Source: Methylobacterium sp. C25 (GTDB taxonomy: Bacteria; Pseudomonadota; Alphaproteobacteria; Rhizobiales; Beijerinckiaceae). Taken from it: a stretch of DNA of 64,000 bases. Made by a program: the position numbers and the translations under genes. Under the pieces are notes generated by a model. The model searched no databases, had not been told where the DNA came from, and saw only the letters and a program-made list of their open reading frames with translations. The stretch spans positions 1 to 64,000 of the forward strand of contig NZ_JAAUVI010000017.1 in NCBI RefSeq assembly GCF_021352225.1. Reading direction: 5' to 3'. Of the stretch, positions 17,792 through 27,301 are shown in pieces (positions within the stretch are counted from its first letter, which is position 1; each line of letters begins with the position of its first letter).

Positions 17792-19570
17792 TTGGCCTCG
17801 ACCACTGGATCCCAGGAAATTGCATCTGCCCTCAGGAAGTGCCGCGCCGCCTCTCTTGGCGTTGCGGCCATGAGCGGCCTCGTCAACGTGCTTTACCTGA
17901 CGGGCTCGTTCTTCATGCTGGAGGTCTACGACCGCGTCATCCCGAGCCGCTCGGTGCCGACGCTCATCGGCCTGATGGTCCTCGCGCTGGTACTTTTCGC
18001 ATTCCAGGGTGTCCTGGAGACCCTGCGCGCCCGGATCCTGGCCCGCATCGGCTGCGCGCTGGACGAGACCCTGTCGGCCCGCGTCTTCGATCTCGTGGTG
18101 CGCGCCCCCCTGAAGGGCGCGGCTCCCGGTGACGGGCTGCTCCCCTTGAGGGATCTCGATCAGATCCGGGCGTTCCTCGGCGGAGCCGGCCCGGGCGCCT
18201 TCTTCGACCTACCCTGGCTGCCGATCTACCTCGTGATCTGCTTCCTGCTGCATCCGCTGATCGGTGTGGCGGCCCTGGTGGGCGCGGCCGTGCTGGCCCT
18301 GATCACGCTCACGACAGACCTCTCCACGCGAAAACCCACCCAAGCCGCGACAGGACACGGCCTGCGCCGCAACGGGCTGGCCGAGGCCGGCCGGCGCAAT
18401 GCCGAGGTTCTGACCGCGCTCGGCATGCAGGAGCGCATCGCGCAACGATGGGCTCTCGCCAACGACGACTACATCGGGTCGCAGCAGCGCCTGTCGGATG
18501 CTGCCGGCGGCTTCGGGGCCGCGTCGAAGGTTTTTCGCACGGCGCTGCAGTCGGGTGTTCTGGCGCTGGGCGCGTGGCTCGTGATCAACAACATGGCCAC
18601 CGCCGGCATCATCATCGCTAGCTCGATCCTGGTCTCCCGCGCGCTCGCCCCGGCCGAACTGGCGATCGCCAACTGGCGGGGCTTCGTTCAGGCCCGGCAG
18701 GCCTGGGGCCGCCTTTCGGATCTGCTCAGCCGCATCCCCGAAGCCGATCGTCCGCATGCTCTGCCGGTCCCCAAGGGCGCACTCACCGTGGAGGGCGTCA
18801 GCATCGCGCCGCCGGGCACCCCGCGACTGGTGGTGCAGGACGTCAGCTTCGGCCTCAAGGCTGGGCAGGGGCTCGGCATCATCGGTCCGTCGGCATCCGG
18901 CAAGTCCACGCTGGTGCGCGCGCTGGTCGGGGTGTGGCCGGCGCTGCAGGGGAAGGTCCGGCTCGACGGGGCCGCGCTCGACCAGTGGTCGAGCCGCGAT
19001 CTCGGGCTGCATCTCGGTTTCCTCCCCCAGGAAGCGGAGCTGTTCGCCGGCAGCGTCTCGGAGAACATCAGCCGGTTCGAGGAGGGCGCGGATGCCAAGC
19101 TCGTGATCGCCGCTGCCGAAGCCGCGGGCGTCCACGAGCTGATCCTGCGACTTCCCAAGGGCTACGACACCCAGATCGGCGAAGGCGGCCGCGGTCTGTC
19201 GGCCGGCCAGCGCCAGCGGATCGGATTGGCCCGGGCGCTCTACCGCGATCCGTTCCTCGTCGTCCTCGACGAGCCAAACGCCAATCTCGACAACGAGGGT
19301 GAGAACGCGCTGACCCAGGCGATCCTGGGCGTGCGCGAACGCGGCGGCATCTGTGTGGTCGTGGCCCATCGGCCGAGCGCCCTGGCCGCCGTCGACCTCG
19401 TGCTGATGATGGCCGAGGGCCGGGCCCAGGCCTTCGGTCCGAAGGCCGAGGTCTTCAAGCGCGTGCTGCGTCCCACCTCGATCAAGGTCGAACCCGAAAA
19501 GGGCACGCGCCGTAAGAAGCCGGAGCCGAGCGTCGAGGCGATGGAGAATCAACTGCTGGAGAGCGCCTGA
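17792..19570 (+). CDS. type I secretion ABC transporter (PrtD family)
   Basis: A 592-residue fused permease/ATPase. The N-terminal 300 residues hold about five or six hydrophobic segments. The ATPase follows with Walker A GPSASGKST (365-373), signature LSAGQ (469-473) and Walker B FLVVLDEP (488-495). It lacks an N-terminal C39 peptidase or C39-like domain, placing it with PrtD/HlyB-like exporters of C-terminally signalled, uncleaved substrates. The start is TTG at 17792, chosen because AGGAG at 17779-17783 is correctly spaced. It follows the adhesin by 85 bp and overlaps the membrane fusion gene by one base, so it is almost certainly that adhesin's inner-membrane exporter. The TolC-type outer-membrane partner is not in the window. 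Confidence 0.92.
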   Translation: MASTTGSQEIASALRKCRAASLGVAAMSGLVNVLYLTGSFFMLEVYDRVIPSRSVPTLIGLMVLALVLFAFQGVLETLRARILARIGCALDETLSARVFDLVVRAPLKGAAPGDGLLPLRDLDQIRAFLGGAGPGAFFDLPWLPIYLVICFLLHPLIGVAALVGAAVLALITLTTDLSTRKPTQAATGHGLRRNGLAEAGRRNAEVLTALGMQERIAQRWALANDDYIGSQQRLSDAAGGFGAASKVFRTALQSGVLALGAWLVINNMATAGIIIASSILVSRALAPAELAIANWRGFVQARQAWGRLSDLLSRIPEADRPHALPVPKGALTVEGVSIAPPGTPRLVVQDVSFGLKAGQGLGIIGPSASGKSTLVRALVGVWPALQGKVRLDGAALDQWSSRDLGLHLGFLPQEAELFAGSVSENISRFEEGADAKLVIAAAEAAGVHELILRLPKGYDTQIGEGGRGLSAGQRQRIGLARALYRDPFLVVLDEPNANLDNEGENALTQAILGVRERGGICVVVAHRPSALAAVDLVLMMAEGRAQAFGPKAEVFKRVLRPTSIKVEPEKGTRRKKPEPSVEAMENQLLESA

Positions 19571-20934
19571 TGGCTACCGCTGCGATGACGGGCGACGCGC
19601 TGCCCCGGCTTCCCGTCAAGGTTCCGCCGCGGCTGCGGCCCCTCGCTCAACCGTCGATCAAGCGACACCTGGCGCTGACCTTCTTCCTGGCGGCAGTTCT
19701 CGTCGTCGGCGTGGGCGGCTGGGCGACCTACACGCAGATTGCCGGAGCCGTGATCGCACCGGGCCAGCTCGTGGTCGTCTCGGACGTGAAGAAGGTGCAA
19801 CACCCCACCGGCGGCGTCGTCAGCGAACTTCGGGTCCGCGACGGCGACAGGGTCAAGGCGGGTGACGTTCTGATCCGGCTGGACCAGACGCAGACCAGGG
19901 CCAATCTCGACATCGTGCTCAAGGCTCTCGACGATCTCGCCGCGCGGCGGGCCCGGGACGAGGCGGAACGTGACGACGCGAAGGTAATCACCTTTCCCCG
20001 CGATCTCCTCGAGAGGGCCGGATCGGACGAGTCAGTCGCGCACCTGATCGAGGGCGAGAAGCGTCTGTTCACGGCCCGGGTCGCCGGCCGGGAGGGCCAG
20101 AGGGCCCAGTTGCGCGAGCGCGTGGCCCAGCTTCGCCAAGAGATCGCCGGCCTGATCGAGCAGACCGGCGCCAAGGCCCGTGAGATCACCCTGATCGGGT
20201 CAGAACTGACCGGCGTGCGCGAGCTCTTCAGCAAGAACCTGGTTCCGTTCTCGCGGGTGACGGCCCTTGAGCGAGACGCGGCGCGCCTGGAAGGCGAACG
20301 CGGTCAACTGATCGCCTCGACGGCTTCAGCTCGCGGCAAGATCTCCGAGACCGAACTGCAGATCCTGCAGATCGACGGGGACATGCGATCGGACGTGGGC
20401 AAGGACCTCGCCGAGATCCGGGGCAAGTGGTCGGAGCTGGTCGAGAAACGCGTCGCGGCGGAGGACCTTCTCAAGCGGGTCGATCTGCGCGCGCCCCAGG
20501 ATGGCATCGTGCACCAACTCGCCATTCACACTATTGGAGGCTTGGTAACCTCCACTGAGCCGGCGATGCTGATCGTGCCTTTGGCTGACGATCTCGCAGT
20601 GGAGGTGAAGATTCAGCCCCAGGACATCGACAATGTCCGCGCGGGCCAGAAGTCGGTCCTTCGCTTTCCGGCCTTCAATCAGCGAACGACGCCGGAAATT
20701 GAGGGTTGGGTTAGCCGCGTCTCGGCGGACGTCACGACCGACCAGAAGACAGGGACGAGCTTCTACACCGCGCGCATTCACTTCGACGAAGCGCAGAAGG
20801 AGAAGCTCGGCCACGCGCGCCTAGTGCCGGGTATGCCGGTCGAGGCCTATCTGCAGATCAACGAGCGCTCGATCCTAAGCTTTCTAACCAAACCGCTGTC
20901 GGACCAAATCGCAAGAGCTTGGCGCGAGCGGTAA
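19570..20934 (+). CDS. HlyD-family type I secretion membrane fusion protein
   Basis: A 454-residue periplasmic adaptor. A single membrane segment lies at about residues 34-57 (LTFFLAAVLVVGVGGW), followed by a biotinyl-lipoyl-like half motif (VVSELRVRDGDRVKAGDVLIRLD), long heptad-rich helices at about 115-275, the second lipoyl half (RAPQDGIVHQLAIHT) and a beta-barrel region. Length and order match PrtE/HlyD proteins. The ATG shares its first base with the last base of the ABC gene's stop (TGATG), showing translational coupling. It should link the ABC exporter to a TolC channel for secretion of the upstream adhesin. Confidence 0.92.
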   Translation: MATAAMTGDALPRLPVKVPPRLRPLAQPSIKRHLALTFFLAAVLVVGVGGWATYTQIAGAVIAPGQLVVVSDVKKVQHPTGGVVSELRVRDGDRVKAGDVLIRLDQTQTRANLDIVLKALDDLAARRARDEAERDDAKVITFPRDLLERAGSDESVAHLIEGEKRLFTARVAGREGQRAQLRERVAQLRQEIAGLIEQTGAKAREITLIGSELTGVRELFSKNLVPFSRVTALERDAARLEGERGQLIASTASARGKISETELQILQIDGDMRSDVGKDLAEIRGKWSELVEKRVAAEDLLKRVDLRAPQDGIVHQLAIHTIGGLVTSTEPAMLIVPLADDLAVEVKIQPQDIDNVRAGQKSVLRFPAFNQRTTPEIEGWVSRVSADVTTDQKTGTSFYTARIHFDEAQKEKLGHARLVPGMPVEAYLQINERSILSFLTKPLSDQIARAWRER

Positions 20935-21122
20935 GACAGCAACGACCAAGTTTCCTTGCCACCACGAAGCTCAAATACGCGGTGCGATTCCCCGTTTGTA
21001 AAAATGCGAACCGGTCACTCAGTGCGGCAGAGCGTTAATAGAACCTTCGTAGTCTGCTTTTAAGAAATGTCGGAGGTCGCGGTCTACGTTCGCAATGGGC
21101 ACGAACCTGCCGCTACTTCGGC

Positions 21123-21140
21123 AAAGCGGACGTCCGCTTT
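21123..21140. repeat. perfect 18-bp palindrome AAAGCGGACGTCCGCTTT
   Basis: The sequence is identical on both strands. Its half-site TCCGCTTT, often extended to TCCGCTTTCGGG, recurs in other gaps (242, 325, 3085, 21787, 49811, 49853). This copy is the only full palindrome. A REP-like dispersed element or a remnant of one is the simplest explanation; a regulator site is possible. Confidence 0.5.
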
Positions 21141-22170
21141 CGGGCAATACTCCACCTTCCGCGTACGGCGAGTTTGGGTCGATTTCGGACTGCGCTGCCC
21201 AACTTCATTGAGCGCCTGCTAATAAACGGGCTTTCCCTGCAAAGTAAAACTTTTTTCCCTGATCATCGGTTCAGGGAATTTCCTCGCAAGCGCCTCAGAC
21301 CGATCATGAAATCTGCGCCAGCGCGCGGTTGAGTCAGCCCTTTCCGCGGAAATTGCCTGCTCATTCCGGTGAAACAGGGAAATTCAGTGCGAGACAGATT
21401 CGAGCGCGGCTGCACGCTCCACCAGGCAGTCGTGCGGAAACGGCCTTTGTTGACCCCTTAGTCCGGAATTTCAAAGCTGGCGGGCGGCTTGCCCAATGGG
21501 CCTGTGGTCTTACGGCAGGCTCACGCGCGGAGAATGTTTCGGTTCTGCAAGCAAAAAGTGCAGCATTCTGGCTGAGAATGTTCAGCTTTCCGCGAGCGGT
21601 CTTTGCGAACGCTGGAGATAAGTTCGGTCCTTCTGAGAGACTCGGTTCGTGCGTGCGTCTTGAATGTCGGAGCCAAAACCATCGCCGCAGCGCCAAGCGC
21701 TTCCGTGAGGACGGAGGCAGTGCGAGAACCGGATCGCGGCTGCTGATCACCCAACCCCGCCGTAGACTAGCGATTGCGCGATCCCCGAAAGCGGACGTAC
21801 GTTCTGCCGCTGCTACGGCATCAAGCCGCCCATCACGGTCGTTTTGGCCTATAGATCGCGTGCTCCGAAGGGGCATAGTGAGCCGGCGGCGGATGACTTG
21901 GTTGGGTGAACTCGTGCCAGTCAAGGTTCAGGTGGCAAAACAAGAAAGCCAACGTTCTCTCCAGTAACCGCGTTAGGAGCTCTGTGCCATGCGCGAGTCC
22001 GGAAAGAAGACGCTGCCTCTGCCAAGTTGGGGGCAGCCTTGCAGCTCGCATCTCTGCCATTCAGCGGCTTAATCCCTTCCCCGCCGAGCTGATCGAGATC
22101 AAGGCTCCGCTGTCGCGGAACTGAGGGCACTGGAAGCTCTGCTGTTCTTCACGGTGCGACGGAGCAAAGG

Positions 22171-22503
22171 TCAGACAGCTTCGTCGGGCACTGGTGGATT
22201 GCCCCCTGCGAGCCAGTCCTTAGCATCCTGAAGGGAGTAGACCTCACGATCAACGTCATAGGCTCTGACGGTCCAGAGCAGCGTGCCCTCGACAAAGGCT
22301 TCCAAGCCGAAAGCGTGGCCCACGGCAATCTTTCCGTCCATCACGGTGTAGTCGTAGTGACCAACCTTACGCAGGGTGTATGCCGTCTTCGGGCGAGGGC
22401 ACCGAGCCCGACCGCTCACGCCCACGCTCTTGGCGCGTGATGCGGTAGAAATTGGACTGACCTTTGTCCGTATGTCCAACAGGCAGGCGACCGCGGCGAA
22501 CAT
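22171..22503 (-). CDS. hypothetical protein, doubtful
   Basis: A 110-residue open frame. The C-terminal 60 residues, from about HYDYTVMDGKIAVGHAFG to the end, look more protein-like than the N-terminal half, with alternating hydrophobic residues and a terminal acidic tail. The N-terminal half is basic and low in pattern, so the true start, if the gene is real, may be internal. It is not recognised as any family. It lies alone in a gene-poor region without a clear ribosome-binding site and may be a chance ORF or a truncated gene. Confidence 0.25.
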   Translation of the reverse strand: MFAAVACLLDIRTKVSPISTASRAKSVGVSGRARCPRPKTAYTLRKVGHYDYTVMDGKIAVGHAFGLEAFVEGTLLWTVRAYDVDREVYSLQDAKDWLAGGNPPVPDEAV

Positions 22504-23310
22504 GGCCGTCTCTCACAAGATGGTCGTTCAGCCCCCGCGTCAGTTGAACGATGTTTTCCTGACGCAACAAGCGCGAAAGCGCACATCGCTGTCGGTCGTT
22601 TCTGAAGCAGCGCGCCGTTCGGCGCCCACCCTAATGTCGGCGCAGAGCAGCCCGGCGGCTCGCCAGCCCAACTCTTTCACCACGCTGATGGGCGTGAACA
22701 GCCAGGGCATGATCGAGTATCCGGTACAGACGGCGAGCCTGAAGCAGGCCAAGTAGGCTGCACGGCGAAATGCCCGCTCGGCCCACCGTCACCGCCGCCA
22801 TGTCGAAACGACCGGCGTCGACCTCGCCCTGATAAGCCCGACGTGCTTCTGGATTTGATCTATCCCTAGCCGGCTGGAAGAGGCCGAAGGTTCTTCGAAA
22901 TTACCAGCGGGCCGAGCAGCCCGGACTGCAAGAGGCGCTCGACCCGCGATTGCCCGAGGAAGCGAGAGACGCTTCTCGGGGAACTCGGCAAGGCATGCGG
23001 GCCAGGCAACATTGTCGAGAGGCCACCTGACCCGCTGTCGCCCTGCGAGGTTCCAGAGCCCTCCCAGAGCAACTCGAAACATGCAGCTCGACCGCCACAC
23101 GCTACATCAATCTCCAAGCGGTCCGAGCGACGATACATCGGTAATGGCATTATCTGGGCCGCCGCCATCAACCTCGTGGGGTGAGCCGATGACTGTCTAA
23201 CCGCAATTCTACGTAGTCGCGTTATCTATTCGCAATTTGGTTCATCGGCCGTTTGGCTGAGGCCGAGCGCTCGGCGCTTTCGCTGCCACTTGGATCTTCA
23301 TCGACCTATC

Positions 23311-24090
23311 CTAACCCATGCGCTCGGCCGATGACGAACGACTCGTCAGTTGGTCTGCAAGCCACGCCTGAAATGTCTGCGTCGATGTCCAGGCGCCCAG
23401 CTCAGGCGTGAGAGATCGATCGTCGATGGCGACACCGAAATAGGCGGCAATCTCGTCGCTCAGGACGGCGCGCGTGTCTCCGACACCTTCGTAGTATTGC
23501 GCCAGGAGCTGCGCGAGCGGCATTCGTTCGGGGCCTGCGATCTCGATCATCGCGTTGGCAGGCTCTATCGTTGCCAACTCTACAATCTTGGCCGCGACAT
23601 CCGAGGCGGCGATGGGCTGGATTGCGGCTGACGTCGCCCGCGTCACGCCATTGGCCGTGGAAGCTTCGGCAATCGTACCGACGAACTCGTAGAACTGGGT
23701 CGCTCGCACGAGCGTCCAGGGGATGCCCGACGATACGACCAGCTCCTCCTGAGCGAGCTTGGCTCGGAAATAGCCGCTGTTCTGAAGCCTCTCCGTTCCG
23801 ACGACCGAAAGAGCGACATGGTGCTTCACACCGGCAGCCTTCTCGGCCGAAGCCAAATTCTGTCCGGAGCGAGAGAAGAACTCGAGAGCGACATGGTCAT
23901 CGAAGGACAGCGGGTTCGAAACGTCGATGACGACGCTGGCCCCGCCGAGGGCGACTTCTAGACCTTCGCCCGTGACTGCATTGACCCCGCTGCGGGGTGA
24001 GGCTGCGATGGCGCGATGCCCTTGAGCCTCAAGCATGGCGACCACCTTGGAGCCGATCAGCCCCGTGCCTCCGATAACGACGATCTTCAT
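23311..24090 (-). CDS. NAD(P)-binding atypical SDR (NmrA-like) oxidoreductase
   Basis: A 259-residue protein with the N-terminal dinucleotide-binding motif GGTGLIGSKV at residues 7-16 and overall resemblance to NmrA/atypical-5 SDR proteins. The classical SDR Tyr-x3-Lys is represented only loosely by NSGYFRAK. Such proteins act as NAD(P)H-quinone reductases or redox sensors; which one cannot be told here. It is the last gene of a minus-strand group (Rrf2 regulator, cupin, AhpD-like, this gene), 126 bp beyond the AhpD-like gene, and may have its own promoter. Confidence 0.85.
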   Translation of the reverse strand: MKIVVIGGTGLIGSKVVAMLEAQGHRAIAASPRSGVNAVTGEGLEVALGGASVVIDVSNPLSFDDHVALEFFSRSGQNLASAEKAAGVKHHVALSVVGTERLQNSGYFRAKLAQEELVVSSGIPWTLVRATQFYEFVGTIAEASTANGVTRATSAAIQPIAASDVAAKIVELATIEPANAMIEIAGPERMPLAQLLAQYYEGVGDTRAVLSDEIAAYFGVAIDDRSLTPELGAWTSTQTFQAWLADQLTSRSSSAERMG

Positions 24091-24216
24091 GTGATACTCC
24101 GTCCTAGCGTCATGGCTCGCCGATGAGATCCTGTTTGGAAAGGTGCCGAGCGGCGGCAGGCCGATATAGCGTTTGCCAAGAGATGCGCGGATCGCGGATG
24201 TCCCGCCTGATCGGCG

Positions 24217-24672
24217 TCAGGCCGCGGCAGCCTTCGGTGTGAGGCGGAAGGTTACTCCGATGCGGTTGTAGGCATTCATCAAGGCGATCGTAACGACGAG
24301 GTCCGCCAGATCCTTCTCCGAGAACACCTTGGCAGCGGCCTGATAATCCACGTCCGGCACCTCGGTCTCGGCAACCCCTGTCACGACCTCTGTGAAGGCC
24401 AGGGCTGCTTGTTCACGTTCGTCGAACAGCGGAAGCGCCTCGCGCCAGACCGGTACGAGGAAGAGCTTCTCCGGTGTCATGCCGGCTTTGATCAGGTCTC
24501 GCGAGTGTTGATCGATGCAGTATGCGCAGCCGTTGATCTGTGAAGTTCTCAAGAAGACTAGGTCGATCAGCTTCGCGCCGAGTTCCGTCTGGGAGTGAAG
24601 GTAGCCATGGACCGATCCGAGTGCCTTCATCGCCCCCGGAACGACGGATAGATGGTCTATACGTTGTGTCAT
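24217..24672 (-). CDS. carboxymuconolactone decarboxylase-family (AhpD-like) protein
   Basis: A 151-residue protein of the AhpD/CMD fold. It has the diagnostic C49-x2-C52-x3-H56 motif in NGCAYCIDQH, which gives peroxidase/disulfide activity in AhpD. The start was set at the ATG at 24672, since AGGAGG stands five bases upstream; a longer frame upstream overlaps the cupin gene. It begins 10 bp after the cupin stop codon, so the two are co-transcribed. A role in detoxifying peroxides or reactive organics is suggested by the motif and the Rrf2-led operon, but the substrate is unknown. Confidence 0.9.
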   Translation of the reverse strand: MTQRIDHLSVVPGAMKALGSVHGYLHSQTELGAKLIDLVFLRTSQINGCAYCIDQHSRDLIKAGMTPEKLFLVPVWREALPLFDEREQAALAFTEVVTGVAETEVPDVDYQAAAKVFSEKDLADLVVTIALMNAYNRIGVTFRLTPKAAAA

Positions 24673-24682
24673 CGAAGCCTCC

Positions 24683-25090
24683 TCAATGCTGGTCGGGAAT
24701 GGTGAGTGTCTTTTCGTCGGAATCGACGACAAACACGGCCAGAAGCTTCGCGGGTGCGGTGTCGCTGGCATTTGCACTCACCTCGTGATGCGCGCCGGGA
24801 TTCTCGGTCCACCACTCGCCTGCCCGGTAGACGCGCTCCGGGCCGTCATCGACCTTGCTGCGAAAGGCGCCCTCGAGAACGTACGCCCAGATAAAAGCCG
24901 ATTTTGCGTGGCGATGACTGCCGGACTTGCCCCCGGGGGCGTACTCGACTGTGACCGCCTTGAGAGATTTCCCGGGAATGTTGGGTATCGCCGCGCCGAA
25001 AGCCGGCGCGACCTTGGCTTCGTCAGCCTGGATCGACGACGTTACGAGAAACATGAAAGCAGCGAATGCGACGAGCACGTGAGGTCTCAT
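24683..25090 (-). CDS. secreted cupin-domain protein
   Basis: A 135-residue protein with an N-terminal signal peptide of about 22 residues (MRPHVLVAFAAFMFLVTSS, likely cleaved after QA), so it is periplasmic. The mature part is a single cupin with metal-binding motif 1 as G-S-H-R-H-A and motif 2 around PGAHHEVS. The residues match those that bind a divalent metal in cupins. It lies between the Rrf2 regulator (33 bp upstream) and the AhpD-like gene (10 bp downstream) and should be in the same operon. The function of such stand-alone periplasmic cupins is not known. Confidence 0.85.
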   Translation of the reverse strand: MRPHVLVAFAAFMFLVTSSIQADEAKVAPAFGAAIPNIPGKSLKAVTVEYAPGGKSGSHRHAKSAFIWAYVLEGAFRSKVDDGPERVYRAGEWWTENPGAHHEVSANASDTAPAKLLAVFVVDSDEKTLTIPDQH

Positions 25091-25123
25091 GATTGATCTC
25101 CTTCTGGTCTTCTCCTGATGAGC

Positions 25124-25816
25124 TCAGGCTTTCGGGCAGGCGGTGCCGTTCGGCGGAGAACAGGGCTGCGCCGCTCGGTTTGAAGAGGTGGATGAGAGCT
25201 CTTCGGGCGACGCTGAAACCGTCCGGCGCCGAGCACCTTCGCGGACCGCCGTGAGGCGAGATCGTTCTCGTTTATCGGCGCGGACCTCGAACCACTCCTT
25301 CACTTCGTCAGCAAAGCCCGGCGGGGCTTTGACGGATCCTTGGATGTCGGCGAGGGTCGTCCGCCTCAACTCGGCACGCATGCGGTTCTCTGCCCGCAAC
25401 ATCACGGCATGGATCCCACAGACGCCATCGGCGGACCATGCGGGTGGGTTGCCGCCGAACATTGCGCAGCCACGGCGGATTTCCCTGCAATCGAAGAGGC
25501 GGCGATCCCCTTCGATCGCATCGACGACGTCGAGCACCGTGATAGCGTCGGTCGATCGAGCCAGCCTGTAACCGCCGCTGATGCCGCTCGCGGATTCCAC
25601 GAGGCCGGCCTTCTCGAGCTTGGGAAAGATCTTGGCCACCAGCGCAGCGGAGCCCCCCTGCATATCTGCAAGATCTCGGCTGCTGGCCCACGTGCCGAGC
25701 GGCTGGGCTAGCCATAGAATGCAGTGCAAACCGTATTCAACGGATGCGCCGTACAGAGTACGGCTCGTCTCAACGGATCGGACTGCACCGATTGGAGGTG
25801 TCGTCGGCGTGTTCAT
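25124..25816 (-). CDS. Rrf2-family transcriptional regulator
   Basis: A 230-residue regulator. The winged helix lies at about residues 16-75 (SVEYGLHCILWLAQ onward), with the conserved wing sequence ASGISGGYRLAR. Three cysteines follow in DCREIRRGCAMFGG and GVCGIH, the arrangement used by IscR/NsrR/RirA to hold an Fe-S cluster; the spacing between the second and third is longer than in IscR. The start was placed at the ATG at 25816, because the longer frame to 25975 would overlap the divergent MocR gene. The C-terminal tail of about 60 residues is polar and unusual for the family. It heads the cupin-AhpD-SDR operon and probably controls it in response to nitrosative, redox or iron signals. 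Confidence 0.85.
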   Translation of the reverse strand: MNTPTTPPIGAVRSVETSRTLYGASVEYGLHCILWLAQPLGTWASSRDLADMQGGSAALVAKIFPKLEKAGLVESASGISGGYRLARSTDAITVLDVVDAIEGDRRLFDCREIRRGCAMFGGNPPAWSADGVCGIHAVMLRAENRMRAELRRTTLADIQGSVKAPPGFADEVKEWFEVRADKRERSRLTAVREGARRRTVSASPEELSSTSSNRAAQPCSPPNGTACPKA

Positions 25817-25861
25817 AACGCGGTAGATGGCAGTCGGCGTTATCCCTGGGCAGAACCAAGA
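25817..25861. promoter_or_regulatory. 45-bp divergent control region between Rrf2 and MocR genes
   Basis: The two regulators start back to back with only 45 bp between start codons. The promoters must therefore overlap each other or the coding ends. No clear dyad was recognised in the gap. The arrangement implies mutual or shared control. Confidence 0.4.
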
Positions 25862-27301
25862 GTGTCGGAAGCGATAGGACCATCGACCGCCGATGCTCTC
25901 GAGCTCACGCTCGACCATGCGGCTGCCGCACCCCTTGCCGAGCAAATCTTCCAGGGCATCCGCAACGCCATTCACCAGGGGCGCATCGCTCCCGATGCGC
26001 GATTGCCGTCATGGCGCTCACTATCCGTCCAGCTCGGGGTCGCTCGCGGCACCGTCCGGTCAGCCTATGATCGGCTCGCCGACGAGGAGCTGATCGTGAC
26101 CGCCGGACCGGCCGGAACACGCGTCGCGCGAAGGATCCCCACGGTCGCTGCGCCTACCGTCGTCATCTCGCCGCCTCTGCTCGCGATGCTGCCGAGCTTC
26201 TCGGAAGTCCCTCGGCCTTTCCAGATGGGCGTTCCCGCACAGGATGCTTTTCCGTCAACGGCGTGGTCACGGGTGAACGTGGCCGCCGCGCGCAGCGAAT
26301 CCCTGGCGCCCACGTCGTATCCGGACCCTCGCGGCGAGCCGAGCCTTCGGGCGGAGATCGTCGCGCATCTTGCCATCGCCCGCGGGCTCGCATGCAGCCC
26401 CGATCAGGTCATCGTCACTCAGGGCTACCGAGCCGGGCTCGCTGTCGCGCTCCGGACGATCGGTGCGGAAGGGTCGAGTTGCTGGTTCGAGGAACCCGGT
26501 TATCCCATCGCGCGGATGGCGCTCGAGATCGCGAGAGTTTCGCCCATTTCCATCCCCGTCGATGACGAAGGCATCGACGTGGCGGAGGCCGTCAGACGTG
26601 CGCCCACGGCGAGAATCGCGCTCGTGACCCCAGGGCAGCAGGCGCCTACGGGAGCCGTGTTGTCACGCGTAAGACGCCACGAACTGCTCGCCTGGGCCCG
26701 GGATGCGGGTGCCTGGATCATTGAGGACGACTATCTGAACGAGCTGCAGCTCGATGGCCGCCCTGCGCAAGCGCTGGCGGCAGAGGATCCGGAGGGTCGG
26801 GTCATCCATCTGGGGACCTTCAGCAAGACACTGAGCCCCGCCATCTCGATCGGCTTTCTGGTCGCACCGCCTGCGCTCGCCGAGCAGTTTGGCCAAGCCG
26901 CTGCGTGCCTGCACCCTTCGCCGAACCGTTCGAAGCAGCTCGCTCTCGCGCGATTCATGCATGAAGGGCACTTCCTCAAGCATCTGCGGCGCATGAAGGC
27001 ACTCTATACAGAGCGCCGGAAAGCTCTGCTTTCGTGTATCGGTCAGGCCGAGACTGGCCTCGGCATGGGTGGCCTTGCGGTGCTGCTGCCGCTCGAATCC
27101 GGGCTCGATGACGTCGGCATCGCCGGCGATTGCTGGCGCCACGGTCTCGCCCCGGCGCCTCTGACCCCCTGGTACCTCACTGGCGGCGCGAAGCCGGGGC
27201 TGCTGCTGGGCATAACCAACCTTCGAGCGGCCACGGTTGCTGCCCATTGGGGCCAGCTATCGAACATCATTGCTGCGCGACGAGCCAACGAAACCAATTG
27301 A
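25862..27301 (+). CDS. MocR-type GntR regulator with aminotransferase domain
   Basis: A 479-residue MocR/PdxR-like protein. The N-terminal GntR winged helix (about residues 20-85) contains LPSWRSLSVQLGVARGTVRSAYD, and a class-I aminotransferase fold follows with the PLP-binding lysine in GTFSKTLSP. The start was set at GTG 25862; the frame remains open to 25724, but that would run through the divergent Rrf2 start. MocR proteins use PLP or PLP adducts as sensors, often for vitamin B6 or amino acid metabolism. The target here is unknown. Its nearest neighbour is the Rrf2-led operon on the other strand. Confidence 0.88.
   Translation: MSEAIGPSTADALELTLDHAAAAPLAEQIFQGIRNAIHQGRIAPDARLPSWRSLSVQLGVARGTVRSAYDRLADEELIVTAGPAGTRVARRIPTVAAPTVVISPPLLAMLPSFSEVPRPFQMGVPAQDAFPSTAWSRVNVAAARSESLAPTSYPDPRGEPSLRAEIVAHLAIARGLACSPDQVIVTQGYRAGLAVALRTIGAEGSSCWFEEPGYPIARMALEIARVSPISIPVDDEGIDVAEAVRRAPTARIALVTPGQQAPTGAVLSRVRRHELLAWARDAGAWIIEDDYLNELQLDGRPAQALAAEDPEGRVIHLGTFSKTLSPAISIGFLVAPPALAEQFGQAAACLHPSPNRSKQLALARFMHEGHFLKHLRRMKALYTERRKALLSCIGQAETGLGMGGLAVLLPLESGLDDVGIAGDCWRHGLAPAPLTPWYLTGGAKPGLLLGITNLRAATVAAHWGQLSNIIAARRANETN

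Larger units (their letters stand above)
20935..23310. other. 2.4-kb gene-poor region
   Basis: Several open frames exist on both strands, but none shows a known motif together with a ribosome-binding site; a single doubtful ORF is listed at 22171-22503. Visible structure includes a perfect palindrome at 21123-21140, a related motif at 21783-21797 (CCCCGAAAGCGGACG region), and CAGGGAATTT near 21272 with CAGGGAAATTC near 21374 as a short near-repeat. The region looks like accumulated intergenic or decayed mobile DNA separating the adhesin locus from the next gene block. Confidence 0.5.

Noticed and set aside
22376..22756. 126-residue plus-strand ORF in the gene-poor region
   Set aside because: It shows no recognisable family, no ribosome-binding site and a composition of random-looking Ser/Arg/Ala/Gln.
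22789..23171. Two overlapping minus-strand ORFs of about 100 residues
   Set aside because: There are no motifs, they compete with each other for the same DNA, and the sequence is Arg/Ser/Pro-rich as in shadow frames.
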